A stretch of DNA of 22,060 nucleotides, taken from assembly GCA_002392915.1 (NCBI GenBank), contig DGHQ01000020.1:1-22060 (forward strand), given 5' to 3'. The notes under the pieces were generated by a model. It saw nothing but the letters and a program-made list of their open reading frames with translations, was not told where the DNA came from and did not search any database. Of this stretch, positions 1 to 8,202 are shown in pieces. Positions within the stretch are counted from its first letter, which is position 1. Every line of letters starts with the position of its first letter. The stretch comes from Bacteroidales bacterium UBA3844 (GTDB lineage: Bacteria; Bacteroidota; Bacteroidia; Bacteroidales; Paludibacteraceae). The position numbers were made by a program, and so were the translations under genes.

Positions 1-2914
1 TTTCTCCCAACACTATTGTATCACGGACAACAACAGTGTCGATCTCCATCATCTCGTATGCACCCATACACGTCATGTCGTCACGCGATTCTCCACGCTG
101 GTCTGTTAGGACATTATCAGGACGTGGAAAACGAATAGATGTACCATTAGAAAGTGTATCCGATTTTAGAGCAACTGTTGGTGTGAAGCCTCCGTTGTCT
201 TTTAACACTGGTGCCCCATTCAACCATTCCAACACATCATCTATATATTCCGTCTGCAAATCCGACTTTGTGCCAACAGTATTGCCAGAACATAGATTAT
301 CCCTCACCACACAATTATCCAGTACTTCATCAATTACGGAAGTATAAGAACATTTAACAAAAATGTTTCCAACAATCTTTATATCCGCTGCATCGCTGCT
401 TTTTGCAAAATTGCTACTATAAGATTCTAAGTTACAGAACGTGTTATTCAACAAATAAAGTTTACTTGCATTTGAATTTCTAAGACGGGGACTTGCAAAA
501 AAAGACGCACAAAAGACACTATTAAATGTTGAATTTGTTACAATAACAGCATCCTCCACTCTGTCGAAAAATCCTCCGTTACTACATTGCACACCATCAA
601 ATAAAGATCTATCAATTTTTATTGTTTCATAATCGAAAATACTTGATGGAGATGAAGTTGTACGATTTCGAAATATACATTCTGAGGCTTCTAATCTCGA
701 TGCTTTTGTACCATCCGACCTCCAAAAACTCTCAACAATATCAAACTCACATTTCTCCAACTTTACCATATTACAAAGAATCGGAATAGACGCAAACTTC
801 GACCCATTATAAACACGTGAGATACCTATGAAATCACAACCATAAAAAGACAAAGAAGATGATGCAACAGCATTAAATAGATGCAACACATTCAAATCAT
901 CATTGGTCGGATCAAAGACATTTGTAATAAAACGTATATCTTCCTCACTATCAGCATATTTATCATCACCACTTGGGTCACCAGTGAAGATTGTTTTGTA
1001 CTGTTTAGGATCAGGAGCAGCTCCTTTCTTTGCTTTTTCTGGATAACCACCTATGATAGATACCGAGCTGTTGATTTTAAATTCCTTATATCCATTCTTA
1101 TCTTCATATATTGGAAGATATCGTCCTGCGGCCACATGGAAAGTAGTGCCTTCAGAAACCAATGGCAAACATATAGCGAAGTCTGTACCATCCATGGCAT
1201 TCTCCCAAGAAGATCCGTCTCCCTTACCATCTCTCTTTGTTTTCACATAATAATTAGAACGAGTTAAATCGTATAGAGAAGTAGTACAAAAATAAGGTTC
1301 TGAAAAACGGCTTGTATACCTGCTTTTTGTTTCTTCGCTATAACTTTGATGGCATTGATGAGTGGCTGTAGCTACAATATGATCGGCATATTTTGATTTC
1401 TCTAATTTATACAACCACTTTCCTTTTGCATCAGTAACAGTAGAGCCTAAGTATCTTAATGCACTTTCTGTACCACCATCATTTGAAAACAATTCTATAG
1501 TAACTTCAGTCTCCGCCACAAAAGTAGCTGATGTAAATTTTTCTTCCTCAAGCAGTTCTACTGTTCCTTCAATATAAATATAATCATCATCTGAATATAC
1601 TTTTTTTATTACCGGTGACGGAATATTATCATCAGGTCTCTTCACTGCAAAAGGTTGGTCGCCTCCGAATAGACATTGACTATATTCAAATTGTGTTCCA
1701 GGATTGCCACCAGTAGTATAATCCAACATCACACCACCCTTTTTATTATCAAAAATTTGTGTTTCTGTCATCTTGCCATACAAGGTTCCATAAACACCAT
1801 ACTCTTCATTAGGGAAAGAATGTATGCCATCTCCACCTATGTAATCATGGCCGATCGTTGAATAAGAGGTTACCTCCATTCCATTAGTTCCATTAAAACC
1901 AATATAGTTGCCTTCGGACGTAACGCTCTGAGCTAAAACTCCGACTTCATCATTTGGCATTGGATGGAAATTAGGAGTAACGCCAATATAATTATTATAT
2001 GTTAATACACTACAATTTTCACAAACTATACCTTTTTTATTATATCCTATAAAATTAGCATAATCTTTTTTTTCTTTTAAACCAATTATAACACTATCTC
2101 TATTATTAAAAGATTCGCACTTGATTCCAGCTTCAGAATTACCATATCCATCAAATTTTTTATTTACACCTATATAATTTCCATATATAGAGATGTCTAG
2201 TTTGGTATTTCCTCCTCCTAAAATTGTAATACCATATTCATTGCCACAAACAACATTGTCGTATATATAAATATGACCGTCGCAACTCGATGCATAAATT
2301 CCATTTTCATTTCCACCTACTTTATCATTCTCTGAAATGCCGACGTAATTGTCATGAATATAAATATCTCCTTCTAAATCATATATACCCCAGCTAACAC
2401 ATAATCCTATTATCTCATTATTCAAAAAAATGCAATTTGAGGCTTCAGATTTATGACCGTCTAAGGCAGAGCATCCCATATAAAGTCCCCTTTCATTTGA
2501 ATCAAAAACACAATTATATACATAAGCAAATTTGTAAGCAGCATCATAAAAATTTTTGAAAGTCAATCCTTTTATAGAATTATTGTATGCCCACATACAA
2601 TTAATTCCATCATTTTTCCTATCATTTCCATATAAGATGACCCTTCCTTTGCAATCGGACGCATCAATTGCAGTATGAGATGTCTTTAAATCAATCCGTG
2701 ATTCAACATTTATAATGTGATCCCCATAAGTATCAAAATCAAAAACAATTCGACAAGAGTCCGTTGTTCCTTTCAACGTATTAACTATATTAACGGCATC
2801 TCTTAATGAACCTTCTCCTGAATCATCGGTATTGGTAACCCTAAAAACATTTATGTCTGCAAATGCCATCTGCACAGCCATCAAAACCAATATAAAAGAA
2901 AATATTCTTTTCAT
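1..2914 (-). CDS. Secreted right-handed beta-helix protein, partial (C-terminus beyond left edge)
   Basis: Reading the minus strand from the ATG at 2914-2912 gives an uninterrupted frame of 971 codons that leaves the window at base 1 without a stop. It begins with a signal peptide (MKRIFSFILVLMAVQMAFA, then DINVF). Residues about 25-45 carry TNTDDSGEGSLRDAVN, the usual start of parallel beta-helix surface proteins. Residues 60-430 are a run of short G/N-rich coils with recurring YIG and N-x-x-GI patterns (NosD/PbH1-like). Residues about 430-550 look like an Ig-like or beta-sandwich spacer. A second beta-helix starts near residue 553 (YYVKTKRDGKGDGSSWENA, then IIGGYP). Residues 937-953 (DQRGESRDDMTCMGAYE) match the end signature of the choice-of-anchor Q domain. 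A C-terminal sorting domain probably lies beyond the edge. The role is unknown, but an extracellular adhesin or glycan-related surface protein is likely. The gene stands alone, divergent from apbE. Confidence 0.9.
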   Translation of the reverse strand, partial: MKRIFSFILVLMAVQMAFADINVFRVTNTDDSGEGSLRDAVNIVNTLKGTTDSCRIVFDFDTYGDHIINVESRIDLKTSHTAIDASDCKGRVILYGNDRKNDGINCMWAYNNSIKGLTFKNFYDAAYKFAYVYNCVFDSNERGLYMGCSALDGHKSEASNCIFLNNEIIGLCVSWGIYDLEGDIYIHDNYVGISENDKVGGNENGIYASSCDGHIYIYDNVVCGNEYGITILGGGNTKLDISIYGNYIGVNKKFDGYGNSEAGIKCESFNNRDSVIIGLKEKKDYANFIGYNKKGIVCENCSVLTYNNYIGVTPNFHPMPNDEVGVLAQSVTSEGNYIGFNGTNGMEVTSYSTIGHDYIGGDGIHSFPNEEYGVYGTLYGKMTETQIFDNKKGGVMLDYTTGGNPGTQFEYSQCLFGGDQPFAVKRPDDNIPSPVIKKVYSDDDYIYIEGTVELLEEEKFTSATFVAETEVTIELFSNDGGTESALRYLGSTVTDAKGKWLYKLEKSKYADHIVATATHQCHQSYSEETKSRYTSRFSEPYFCTTSLYDLTRSNYYVKTKRDGKGDGSSWENAMDGTDFAICLPLVSEGTTFHVAAGRYLPIYEDKNGYKEFKINSSVSIIGGYPEKAKKGAAPDPKQYKTIFTGDPSGDDKYADSEEDIRFITNVFDPTNDDLNVLHLFNAVASSSLSFYGCDFIGISRVYNGSKFASIPILCNMVKLEKCEFDIVESFWRSDGTKASRLEASECIFRNRTTSSPSSIFDYETIKIDRSLFDGVQCSNGGFFDRVEDAVIVTNSTFNSVFCASFFASPRLRNSNASKLYLLNNTFCNLESYSSNFAKSSDAADIKIVGNIFVKCSYTSVIDEVLDNCVVRDNLCSGNTVGTKSDLQTEYIDDVLEWLNGAPVLKDNGGFTPTVALKSDTLSNGTSIRFPRPDNVLTDQRGESRDDMTCMGAYEMMEIDTVVVRDTIVLGE

Positions 2915-3113
2915 CGTATATAAATTATTCTCGTATTATTCTTAAAATTATTCTACAAACCATTAAAATATTCCCAGAAAATAAGATCCTTTTTTCACAT
3001 TAAAGCTTATACACAATAACGAAGACACACACATGCATCATCTATCATTCTATATATCAGGCATTTAATTCAAAAAATTCTTTCAAGGCATTCATATTTC
3101 TGGACAAACTCTG

Positions 3114-3121
3114 CAAATTTA
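3114..3121 (-). promoter_or_regulatory. Possible -7 element for the beta-helix gene
   Basis: Read on the minus strand this is TAAATTTG, which fits the Bacteroidota TAnnTTTG -7 box. No good TTTG lies 19 bases upstream of it, and the implied leader would be about 190 nt, so the call is weak. Confidence 0.25.
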
Positions 3122-3188
3122 TGAATTAAATGTTGTTAAAAAATGATTTATAACACATTTTCTTATGAAATGTTAAAAAACCAGCACC

Positions 3189-3272
3189 GTAGGTGCGACA
3201 TATCATAGGATTAGGTGTAAACCCAATCCCGTAGGTGCGACACAACACAGGGTTGGGTGTGAACCCTCAACC
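3189..3272. repeat. Two imperfect 42-bp direct repeats that form GNRA-capped hairpins
   Basis: Both units begin GTAGGTGCGACA (3189 and 3231). Each folds on the plus strand: unit 1 pairs GGATT (3208-3212) with AATCC (3225-3229) and GGT with ACC around a GTAA loop; unit 2 pairs GGGTT (3250-3254) with AACCC (3269-3273) and GGT with ACC around a GTGA loop. The A-T to G-C change in the outer stem is compensated, and both loops fit GNRA. A small hairpin, GCACC-GTA-GGTGC, overlaps the start of unit 1 (3184-3196). The function is not known. Confidence 0.75.
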
Positions 3273-3323
3273 CTCAACCATCAACCATCAACCCTCAACC
3301 ATCAACCATCAACCATCAACCCA
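3261..3323. repeat. Heptanucleotide tandem repeat (CAACCAT/CAACCCT), nine units
   Basis: Nine consecutive 7-mers run from 3261 to 3323. The core is CAACC followed by AT or CT; the first unit is GAACCCT and the last is CAACCCA. The tract is directly joined to the second 42-bp repeat and ends 22 bases before the -33 box of the apbE promoter. Such a tract could change length by slippage, and it is a plausible simple-sequence modulator of the spacing upstream of that promoter. Confidence 0.9.
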
Positions 3324-3345
3324 TCCCCGATAAATACTACACGTT

Positions 3346-3376
3346 TTTGTGAAATAAAAAAAGTTGATTATTTTTG
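3346..3376 (+). promoter_or_regulatory. Bacteroidota sigma-ABfr-type promoter of the apbE operon
   Basis: TTTG at 3346-3349, a 19-base spacer, then TATTTTTG at 3369-3376. This matches TTTG-N19-TAnnTTTG exactly. It lies 37 bases before the apbE ATG, giving a leader of roughly 30 nt. It is the only strong promoter seen for the six genes up to 11536. Confidence 0.85.
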
Positions 3377-3413
3377 CATTTGTGTATCACTAATTTGCAT
3401 AATTATTGTATAA

Positions 3414-4439
3414 ATGAAAGCGTCATTTCGCTATTGCATAATTTTTATTTATTCTTTTCTGGTATCGGCGTGTGTGTCTACGACCCAAACGTCCACTAAG
3501 TATGTCACTGATGATGGCAGAGTGTTCGGCACTTTCTATAAAATCAAATATGCGTCGAATGGAAAGGATGTGAAGACGGAATACCTTGCTGCTCTTGCCG
3601 CCGTCGACACTGCCCTATCCACATTCAACAAACAGTCCACTATCACCCGCGTCAACCTTTCTCCCGACTCGGTGCTCCTGACTGATAAGGACTCTCTTTT
3701 CATCAAGGTCTACAATAAGGCTTGCGAGATCTCCACAATCACCAACGGTGCTTTCGACATCACCGTCGCTCCTCTTGTGAACGCATACGGATTCGGTTTT
3801 GACCCGAACCGCTCCACTCCCGACAGCGTGATAGCCGAACTGAAAAACTATGTGGGCTGGAAGAAAGTGTCTCTTTCTCCGTCGGGATATATAAAGAAAG
3901 AAAATCCGAATATCAAACTGGACGCGTCGGCAATAGCAAAAGGATTCGGTTCCGACGCGGTGGCTCGCGTCTTACGCCAAAACGGAATCAACGACTTCAT
4001 GGTTGAAGTGGGCGGCGAGGTCGTCTGCAGCGGAGTGAACGACAAAGGAAAAGTGTGGAGCATCGGAATCAACAAACCGATTGAAGACAGCACAATGCAG
4101 CATACCAATGAGATCCAACGCGTGGTGCAGCTCGACGGGAAAGCTTTGGCTACAAGCGGCAACTATCTGCAATACTATTATAAGAATGGCACTAAATATG
4201 CCCACACGATAGACCCTTGCTCGGGCAAACCTGTGAACCACACTCTGCTGAGCAGCTCGATCATCGCAGACGACTGCATGACAGCAGACGCTTTGGCAAC
4301 AGCATGCATGGTGATTGGAGTAGATTCCGCGCTATCACTTATCGAATCATTGCCCAACGTGGAGGGCTATTTCATATATGCCGGAAATAACGGTGAGTAT
4401 TTAGAGAAACACACAAACGGATTCAAATTCAAACAATGA
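3414..4439 (+). CDS. apbE: FAD:protein FMN transferase (ApbE), lipoprotein
   Basis: ApbE moves FMN from FAD to a threonine or serine of an extracytoplasmic flavoprotein, using Mg2+. The 341-residue protein has a lipoprotein signal with lipobox VSAC (Cys20), so it should be anchored facing the periplasm. Family marks are GTFYKIKY (residues 39-46), the GAFDITVAPLV segment (112-122), LDASAIAKGFG (169-179, the conserved AKG), VEVGGEVVCSG (197-207), HTIDP (264-268) and the metal-binding stretch DDCMTADALAT (286-296). The length is typical. It is first in the operon and its stop overlaps the next start (ATGA). No strong flavinylation target ([S/T]GA[T/S] with the usual flanking) was seen among its neighbours, so its substrate is probably encoded elsewhere. 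Confidence 0.93.
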   Translation: MKASFRYCIIFIYSFLVSACVSTTQTSTKYVTDDGRVFGTFYKIKYASNGKDVKTEYLAALAAVDTALSTFNKQSTITRVNLSPDSVLLTDKDSLFIKVYNKACEISTITNGAFDITVAPLVNAYGFGFDPNRSTPDSVIAELKNYVGWKKVSLSPSGYIKKENPNIKLDASAIAKGFGSDAVARVLRQNGINDFMVEVGGEVVCSGVNDKGKVWSIGINKPIEDSTMQHTNEIQRVVQLDGKALATSGNYLQYYYKNGTKYAHTIDPCSGKPVNHTLLSSSIIADDCMTADALATACMVIGVDSALSLIESLPNVEGYFIYAGNNGEYLEKHTNGFKFKQ

Positions 4440-6256
4440 TGAACTTTAGACTGAAAAATATCATAACCGGAGCCTTGCTGAGTGCAATCTCATTCAGTTC
4501 TGCCGCAACAGGATTCAAGGGTGTTGACGATCCTGAATTCAAAAAATATGTCGCAGCCGCTAAACAATATCCTTCCGAACTTGTCGGCCCGAACGCGCTT
4601 AAAGGTGGCGACGTGACTGTCACTTTCACCGTCAACAAGGACGGACATATCTCTAACATCAAGCCTTCTTGCAAATGTAATCCTCAACTGCTCAGAGAGG
4701 TGAGAAGTCTTTTTGAGACAATGCCTGATTTTGAGCCGATAAAGATCAAGGGAGAGGCCCAGACCGTGACGCTGACGACAAAGGTCAACTACGCTCTGAA
4801 CACAAATGAAAAGCAACGTAATGGATTGCGACCTAAAGATTATGTCTATGCAGACTCTTTGATCGATGATTACAGACGTGTGCTCAACAAAGGCAAATGG
4901 AACTTCCTTTATAAGAACGGCACCGACGTCTTCCCTTACAACTACGAATATATGCAGCACTATCCCGACGGCACTGTCCGCCTTCGTCATAACGACAAAT
5001 GGGGATTGATGAACTGCAACAATGAGGAGCTTATTCCACACGAATACGAGGAGCTCTACTACTACGAAGAGGGCTACTCTCGCGTCAAGAGAGATGGCAA
5101 ATGGGGACTAATCAACAGTTTAGGAAAAACAATAGTCAATTGCCGCTACGACACCATCGGACTCTTCGGCATGGAGACATCATTCAACGAGACTTTTGAC
5201 GAATCTATAATCAAAGATGGCCCTGTAATGAAGGATCTGGCATTCGCAAGATTAGGAGGCAAATGTGGATTCATCAACAAAAGCGGAAAACATGTGATCG
5301 ACTGCGTATACGACACACTATTGAAATTCCGTCCAGGCTATGTGATATTCGTGCTGAACGGAAAAAAAGGTTTGGTAAATGATCTTGGCAAGACTATCAT
5401 TTCAGCCCGCTACGACGACATGTCATATTTCTTCGGTCATCTTGCCCTTGTGAAGACGGGAGCATTCTATGGTTTGGTGGATGAGCTCGGACAGTCTGTG
5501 CTTCCATGCAAATATGACGCCATCAAGTGTTTTGAAAACAGCACTGAGGCTTTGCTGGTGAAGAAGAATGGCAAACTTGGCATATACGATTTGTCTGGCT
5601 ATCCCATCGTGGAATGCGCATACGACTCGATTTATGCAGACAAGACAAAACGAAACTCCGTCGTTCTGATAAAAGGAGAACTAAAGGAGGAGAGCACCGT
5701 CTACTTTGAACCTTCAATTAAGATTGAAGACGAGACGAAGCTGATCCATTTTGAAGAGAACAACAAATACGGACTGCTCACTCCAGACAGTCAGACAGTG
5801 TACGTGAAACCGATCTACGAATACATCGATGTGTTCTACAATGGTTTGGCGATTGTAAAAAAAGATGGCAAATGGGGAATGATCAACAAATTGGGGAAAG
5901 AGATTGTCGAGCCACAATACGACTATATCAATCCTTACAGCTGTGGATTCGCACGTATTGTGAAAGATGGCAAAGTAGGATTCCTTGACAATAATTTCAA
6001 AGAGGCGATATCTCCAAGTTTTGCTCACGCATATCCGTTCAAAGACGGACTTGCGTTAGTGGACAAGAGCTACTATATCGACACTTTTGGCAAAAAAGCA
6101 GAAAAACTGGTAGAGGGACTAATCCGCCACGGCAACTGCATAGAAGTGCCAAACTATATGAAGGAAGCGTTCCCGGGATACGAGTGCATATCTTATTATC
6201 CCGGCGACATATGTGAACTACCAGAAAAGGAGGATCAAAAGAAAAACAAAAAATGA
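4436..6256 (+). CDS. Secreted WG-repeat protein with an N-terminal TonB_C-like domain
   Basis: The 606-residue protein starts with a signal peptide (hydrophobic residues about 8-24). ATG codons at 4436 and 4439 are both possible starts; 4436 overlaps the apbE stop. Residues about 50-122 (GGDVTVTFTVNKDGHISNI and the following helix and strands) resemble the TonB C-terminal fold found in many Bacteroidota periplasmic proteins. From about residue 150 to 570 there are roughly nine WG-type beta repeats with the core DGKWGLIN..GK.I....YD (clear at 186-192, 220-227 and in the KKDGKWGMINKLGKEIV unit). WG repeats probably form a propeller or solenoid that binds protein or peptidoglycan; the specific function is unknown. 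The C-terminus is Lys/Glu-rich. The gene is translationally coupled on both sides. Confidence 0.85.
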   Translation: MMNFRLKNIITGALLSAISFSSAATGFKGVDDPEFKKYVAAAKQYPSELVGPNALKGGDVTVTFTVNKDGHISNIKPSCKCNPQLLREVRSLFETMPDFEPIKIKGEAQTVTLTTKVNYALNTNEKQRNGLRPKDYVYADSLIDDYRRVLNKGKWNFLYKNGTDVFPYNYEYMQHYPDGTVRLRHNDKWGLMNCNNEELIPHEYEELYYYEEGYSRVKRDGKWGLINSLGKTIVNCRYDTIGLFGMETSFNETFDESIIKDGPVMKDLAFARLGGKCGFINKSGKHVIDCVYDTLLKFRPGYVIFVLNGKKGLVNDLGKTIISARYDDMSYFFGHLALVKTGAFYGLVDELGQSVLPCKYDAIKCFENSTEALLVKKNGKLGIYDLSGYPIVECAYDSIYADKTKRNSVVLIKGELKEESTVYFEPSIKIEDETKLIHFEENNKYGLLTPDSQTVYVKPIYEYIDVFYNGLAIVKKDGKWGMINKLGKEIVEPQYDYINPYSCGFARIVKDGKVGFLDNNFKEAISPSFAHAYPFKDGLALVDKSYYIDTFGKKAEKLVEGLIRHGNCIEVPNYMKEAFPGYECISYYPGDICELPEKEDQKKNKK

Positions 6257-7710
6257 GATTCGACGAATTAGATTTTGAGCCGTCGTTGATTGACGGTATC
6301 GACGCCATGAATTTTCAGGAGATGACTCCTGTGCAGGAAAAGGCTATGCCAGTGGTGATGGAAGGCAAAGATTTGATAGCTTGTGCGCAGACAGGCACAG
6401 GAAAGACAGCAGCATACCTGCTGCCTCTTATAAATCAATTGCTTAGAAAACCATCTAAAGATAAAGTGAGAGCGATAATCATGGCTCCTACACGTGAGTT
6501 GGCACAACAGATCGACCAACAATTGGAAGGAATCTCATATTTCGTGCCTATCTCTTCAGTGGCAGTCTACGGTGGCAACGACGCTTCCGCATACGAGACC
6601 CAGAAACAGGCAATGAAAAACGGCACAGATATCATTATCGCCACTCCAGGTCGTTTGATTTCACACATCAAGATGGAAAACGCCGATTTCTCAGGTGTGG
6701 AACATTTTATCCTGGACGAAGCAGACCGTATGCTCGACATGGGATTCTACGATGACATCATCTCTATAGTGAAGACGTTGCCAGTGAAGCGTCAGACGGT
6801 GATGTTTTCAGCAACTATGCCGGCTAAAATCAAAAAGTTGGCGGAGACAATCCTTCACGAGCCAGAATTCGTGAATGTGGCAATCTCTAAACCAGCAGAG
6901 GGAATCACACAGCAGGCATACATCTGCTACGAGACACAGAAACGAATGTTGGTGCAGAAATTGTTGGCTAACAACAGCGTCGACAAAACGATCATTTTCT
7001 CTTCGTCAAAACAAAATGTGAAAGATGTCTATAACGCTCTACTTCGCATGAAAATCAAAGTCGGAGCCATGCATTCCGATTTGGACCAGGCTTCTCGCGA
7101 CGAAGTCATGCTCGACTATAAAAGCGGCAAAATCAACGTCATTGTAGCCACAGACATCCTTTCCAGAGGCATCGACATCGAAGGCATCGACATGGTGATC
7201 AACTACGACGTGCCACACGACGCTGAAGACTATATCCACCGTATCGGACGTACCGCACGCGCCAACCGTCAGGGTGTGGGTATCACTTTCGTATCGGAGA
7301 AGGATCAGGACAGGTTTGGCATGATTGAGCAGTTTTTGGAAAAAGAGATTGAAAAAATGCCTTTGCCAGAAGAACTTGGTGAAGGACCTGCATACGAGCC
7401 AAGGTTGAAAGGCAAAGGAGGCAGAAGAAGACAAAACAACAACCGCAGACAAACAGCAAAAGGCAAACAGCCAAACGCCAATAGCCATAAGCCAAATGCT
7501 GATGGCAAACATAACAATAAGCCGAAAGCTGATGGCAACGAAAGCCAAGAGCCTAAAGCCAACCGCCAACATTTTAAGCCAAATGCTAACGGCGACGAAA
7601 GCAACAAGCCGAGAAGATACAACAACCACCATCGCAGATTCAACAATCGCAACCGTGGCAACAACAATTCTCAACAAGGCGACTTAGCAAAAGACGATTC
7701 TGTGGGATAA
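6253..7710 (+). CDS. DEAD-box ATP-dependent RNA helicase (RhlE-like)
   Basis: This is a cytoplasmic helicase that unwinds RNA duplexes, likely in ribosome assembly or mRNA turnover. All core motifs are present in order: Q motif (F8 and TPVQ, 25-28), I AQTGTGKT (45-52), Ia PTRELAQ (79-85), Ib TPGRL (131-135), II DEAD (155-158), III SAT (186-188), IV IIFSS (247-251), V ATDILSRGIDI (299-309) and VI HRIGRTAR (329-336). After residue 385 comes a basic, Asn/Lys/Arg-rich tail of about 100 residues with repeated KPNA(D/N)G-like peptides (408-452) and an RRFNNRNRG segment, probably an unstructured RNA-binding tail. Its start overlaps the stop of the WG-repeat gene (ATGA). It fits the RhlE branch best; the exact paralogue is uncertain. 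Confidence 0.95.
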   Translation: MRFDELDFEPSLIDGIDAMNFQEMTPVQEKAMPVVMEGKDLIACAQTGTGKTAAYLLPLINQLLRKPSKDKVRAIIMAPTRELAQQIDQQLEGISYFVPISSVAVYGGNDASAYETQKQAMKNGTDIIIATPGRLISHIKMENADFSGVEHFILDEADRMLDMGFYDDIISIVKTLPVKRQTVMFSATMPAKIKKLAETILHEPEFVNVAISKPAEGITQQAYICYETQKRMLVQKLLANNSVDKTIIFSSSKQNVKDVYNALLRMKIKVGAMHSDLDQASRDEVMLDYKSGKINVIVATDILSRGIDIEGIDMVINYDVPHDAEDYIHRIGRTARANRQGVGITFVSEKDQDRFGMIEQFLEKEIEKMPLPEELGEGPAYEPRLKGKGGRRRQNNNRRQTAKGKQPNANSHKPNADGKHNNKPKADGNESQEPKANRQHFKPNANGDESNKPRRYNNHHRRFNNRNRGNNNSQQGDLAKDDSVG

Positions 7711-7722
7711 CAATATAAGAAT

Positions 7723-8202
7723 ATGGCAAAACACAACATATTATTCGTTTGCTTGGGCAACATTTGCCGTTCAGCCGCAGCGGAAGCTGTGATGAAGAAG
7801 ATTGTGGACGACAAAGGAGCGTCAGCAGATTTCAACATCGACTCCGCAGGTATTCTGAACTATCACCAAGGAGAGCATGCAGATCCACGAATGATCTCGT
7901 TCGCTTCACGCAGAGGCTACGACGTGACTTCCATCAGCCGACCTGTGAAAACAGCTGATTTTGACAGATTCGACCTGGTGATCGGCATGGACAACACCAA
8001 CGTCGACGATCTTTACGACCGTGCGGCGACTGCGGAGCATACGAAAAAAATCCACAAAATGACAGAATTCTGCAGGAAATTCACAAACGACTATGTGCCA
8101 GACCCCTACTATGGCGGCGCAGATGGATTTGAACTTGTGCTCGATCTTCTTGAAGATGCCTGCGAAGGATTATATGAAACACTAAAAGACGGGAAACTAT
8201 GA
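7723..8202 (+). CDS. Low-molecular-weight protein-tyrosine phosphatase
   Basis: This 159-residue cytoplasmic enzyme removes phosphate from phosphotyrosine. The P-loop CLGNICRS (residues 10-17) holds the nucleophile Cys10 and Arg16; the residue after the loop is Ala where Pro is common. The general-acid loop DPYYG is at 127-131 (Asp127). Size and motif spacing are standard. It begins 12 bases after the helicase stop and overlaps the next gene by ATGA. No tyrosine kinase is nearby, so the substrate cannot be inferred. In Bacteroidota such enzymes may act on capsule-related BY-kinases, but nothing here supports that. Arsenate reductase is unlikely given the full phosphatase P-loop and DP loop. 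Confidence 0.93.
   Translation: MAKHNILFVCLGNICRSAAAEAVMKKIVDDKGASADFNIDSAGILNYHQGEHADPRMISFASRRGYDVTSISRPVKTADFDRFDLVIGMDNTNVDDLYDRAATAEHTKKIHKMTEFCRKFTNDYVPDPYYGGADGFELVLDLLEDACEGLYETLKDGKL

Noticed and set aside
881..1267. 128-residue plus-strand ORF at the left side
   Set aside because: It lies wholly inside the intact minus-strand beta-helix frame, has no family features and shows no start signals.
3261..3323. CRISPR or iteron origin
   Set aside because: 7-bp units without spacers and no replication gene nearby; a simple tandem repeat fits.
3848..4241. Minus-strand ORFs inside apbE
   Set aside because: They are antisense shadows of a clear ApbE coding frame.
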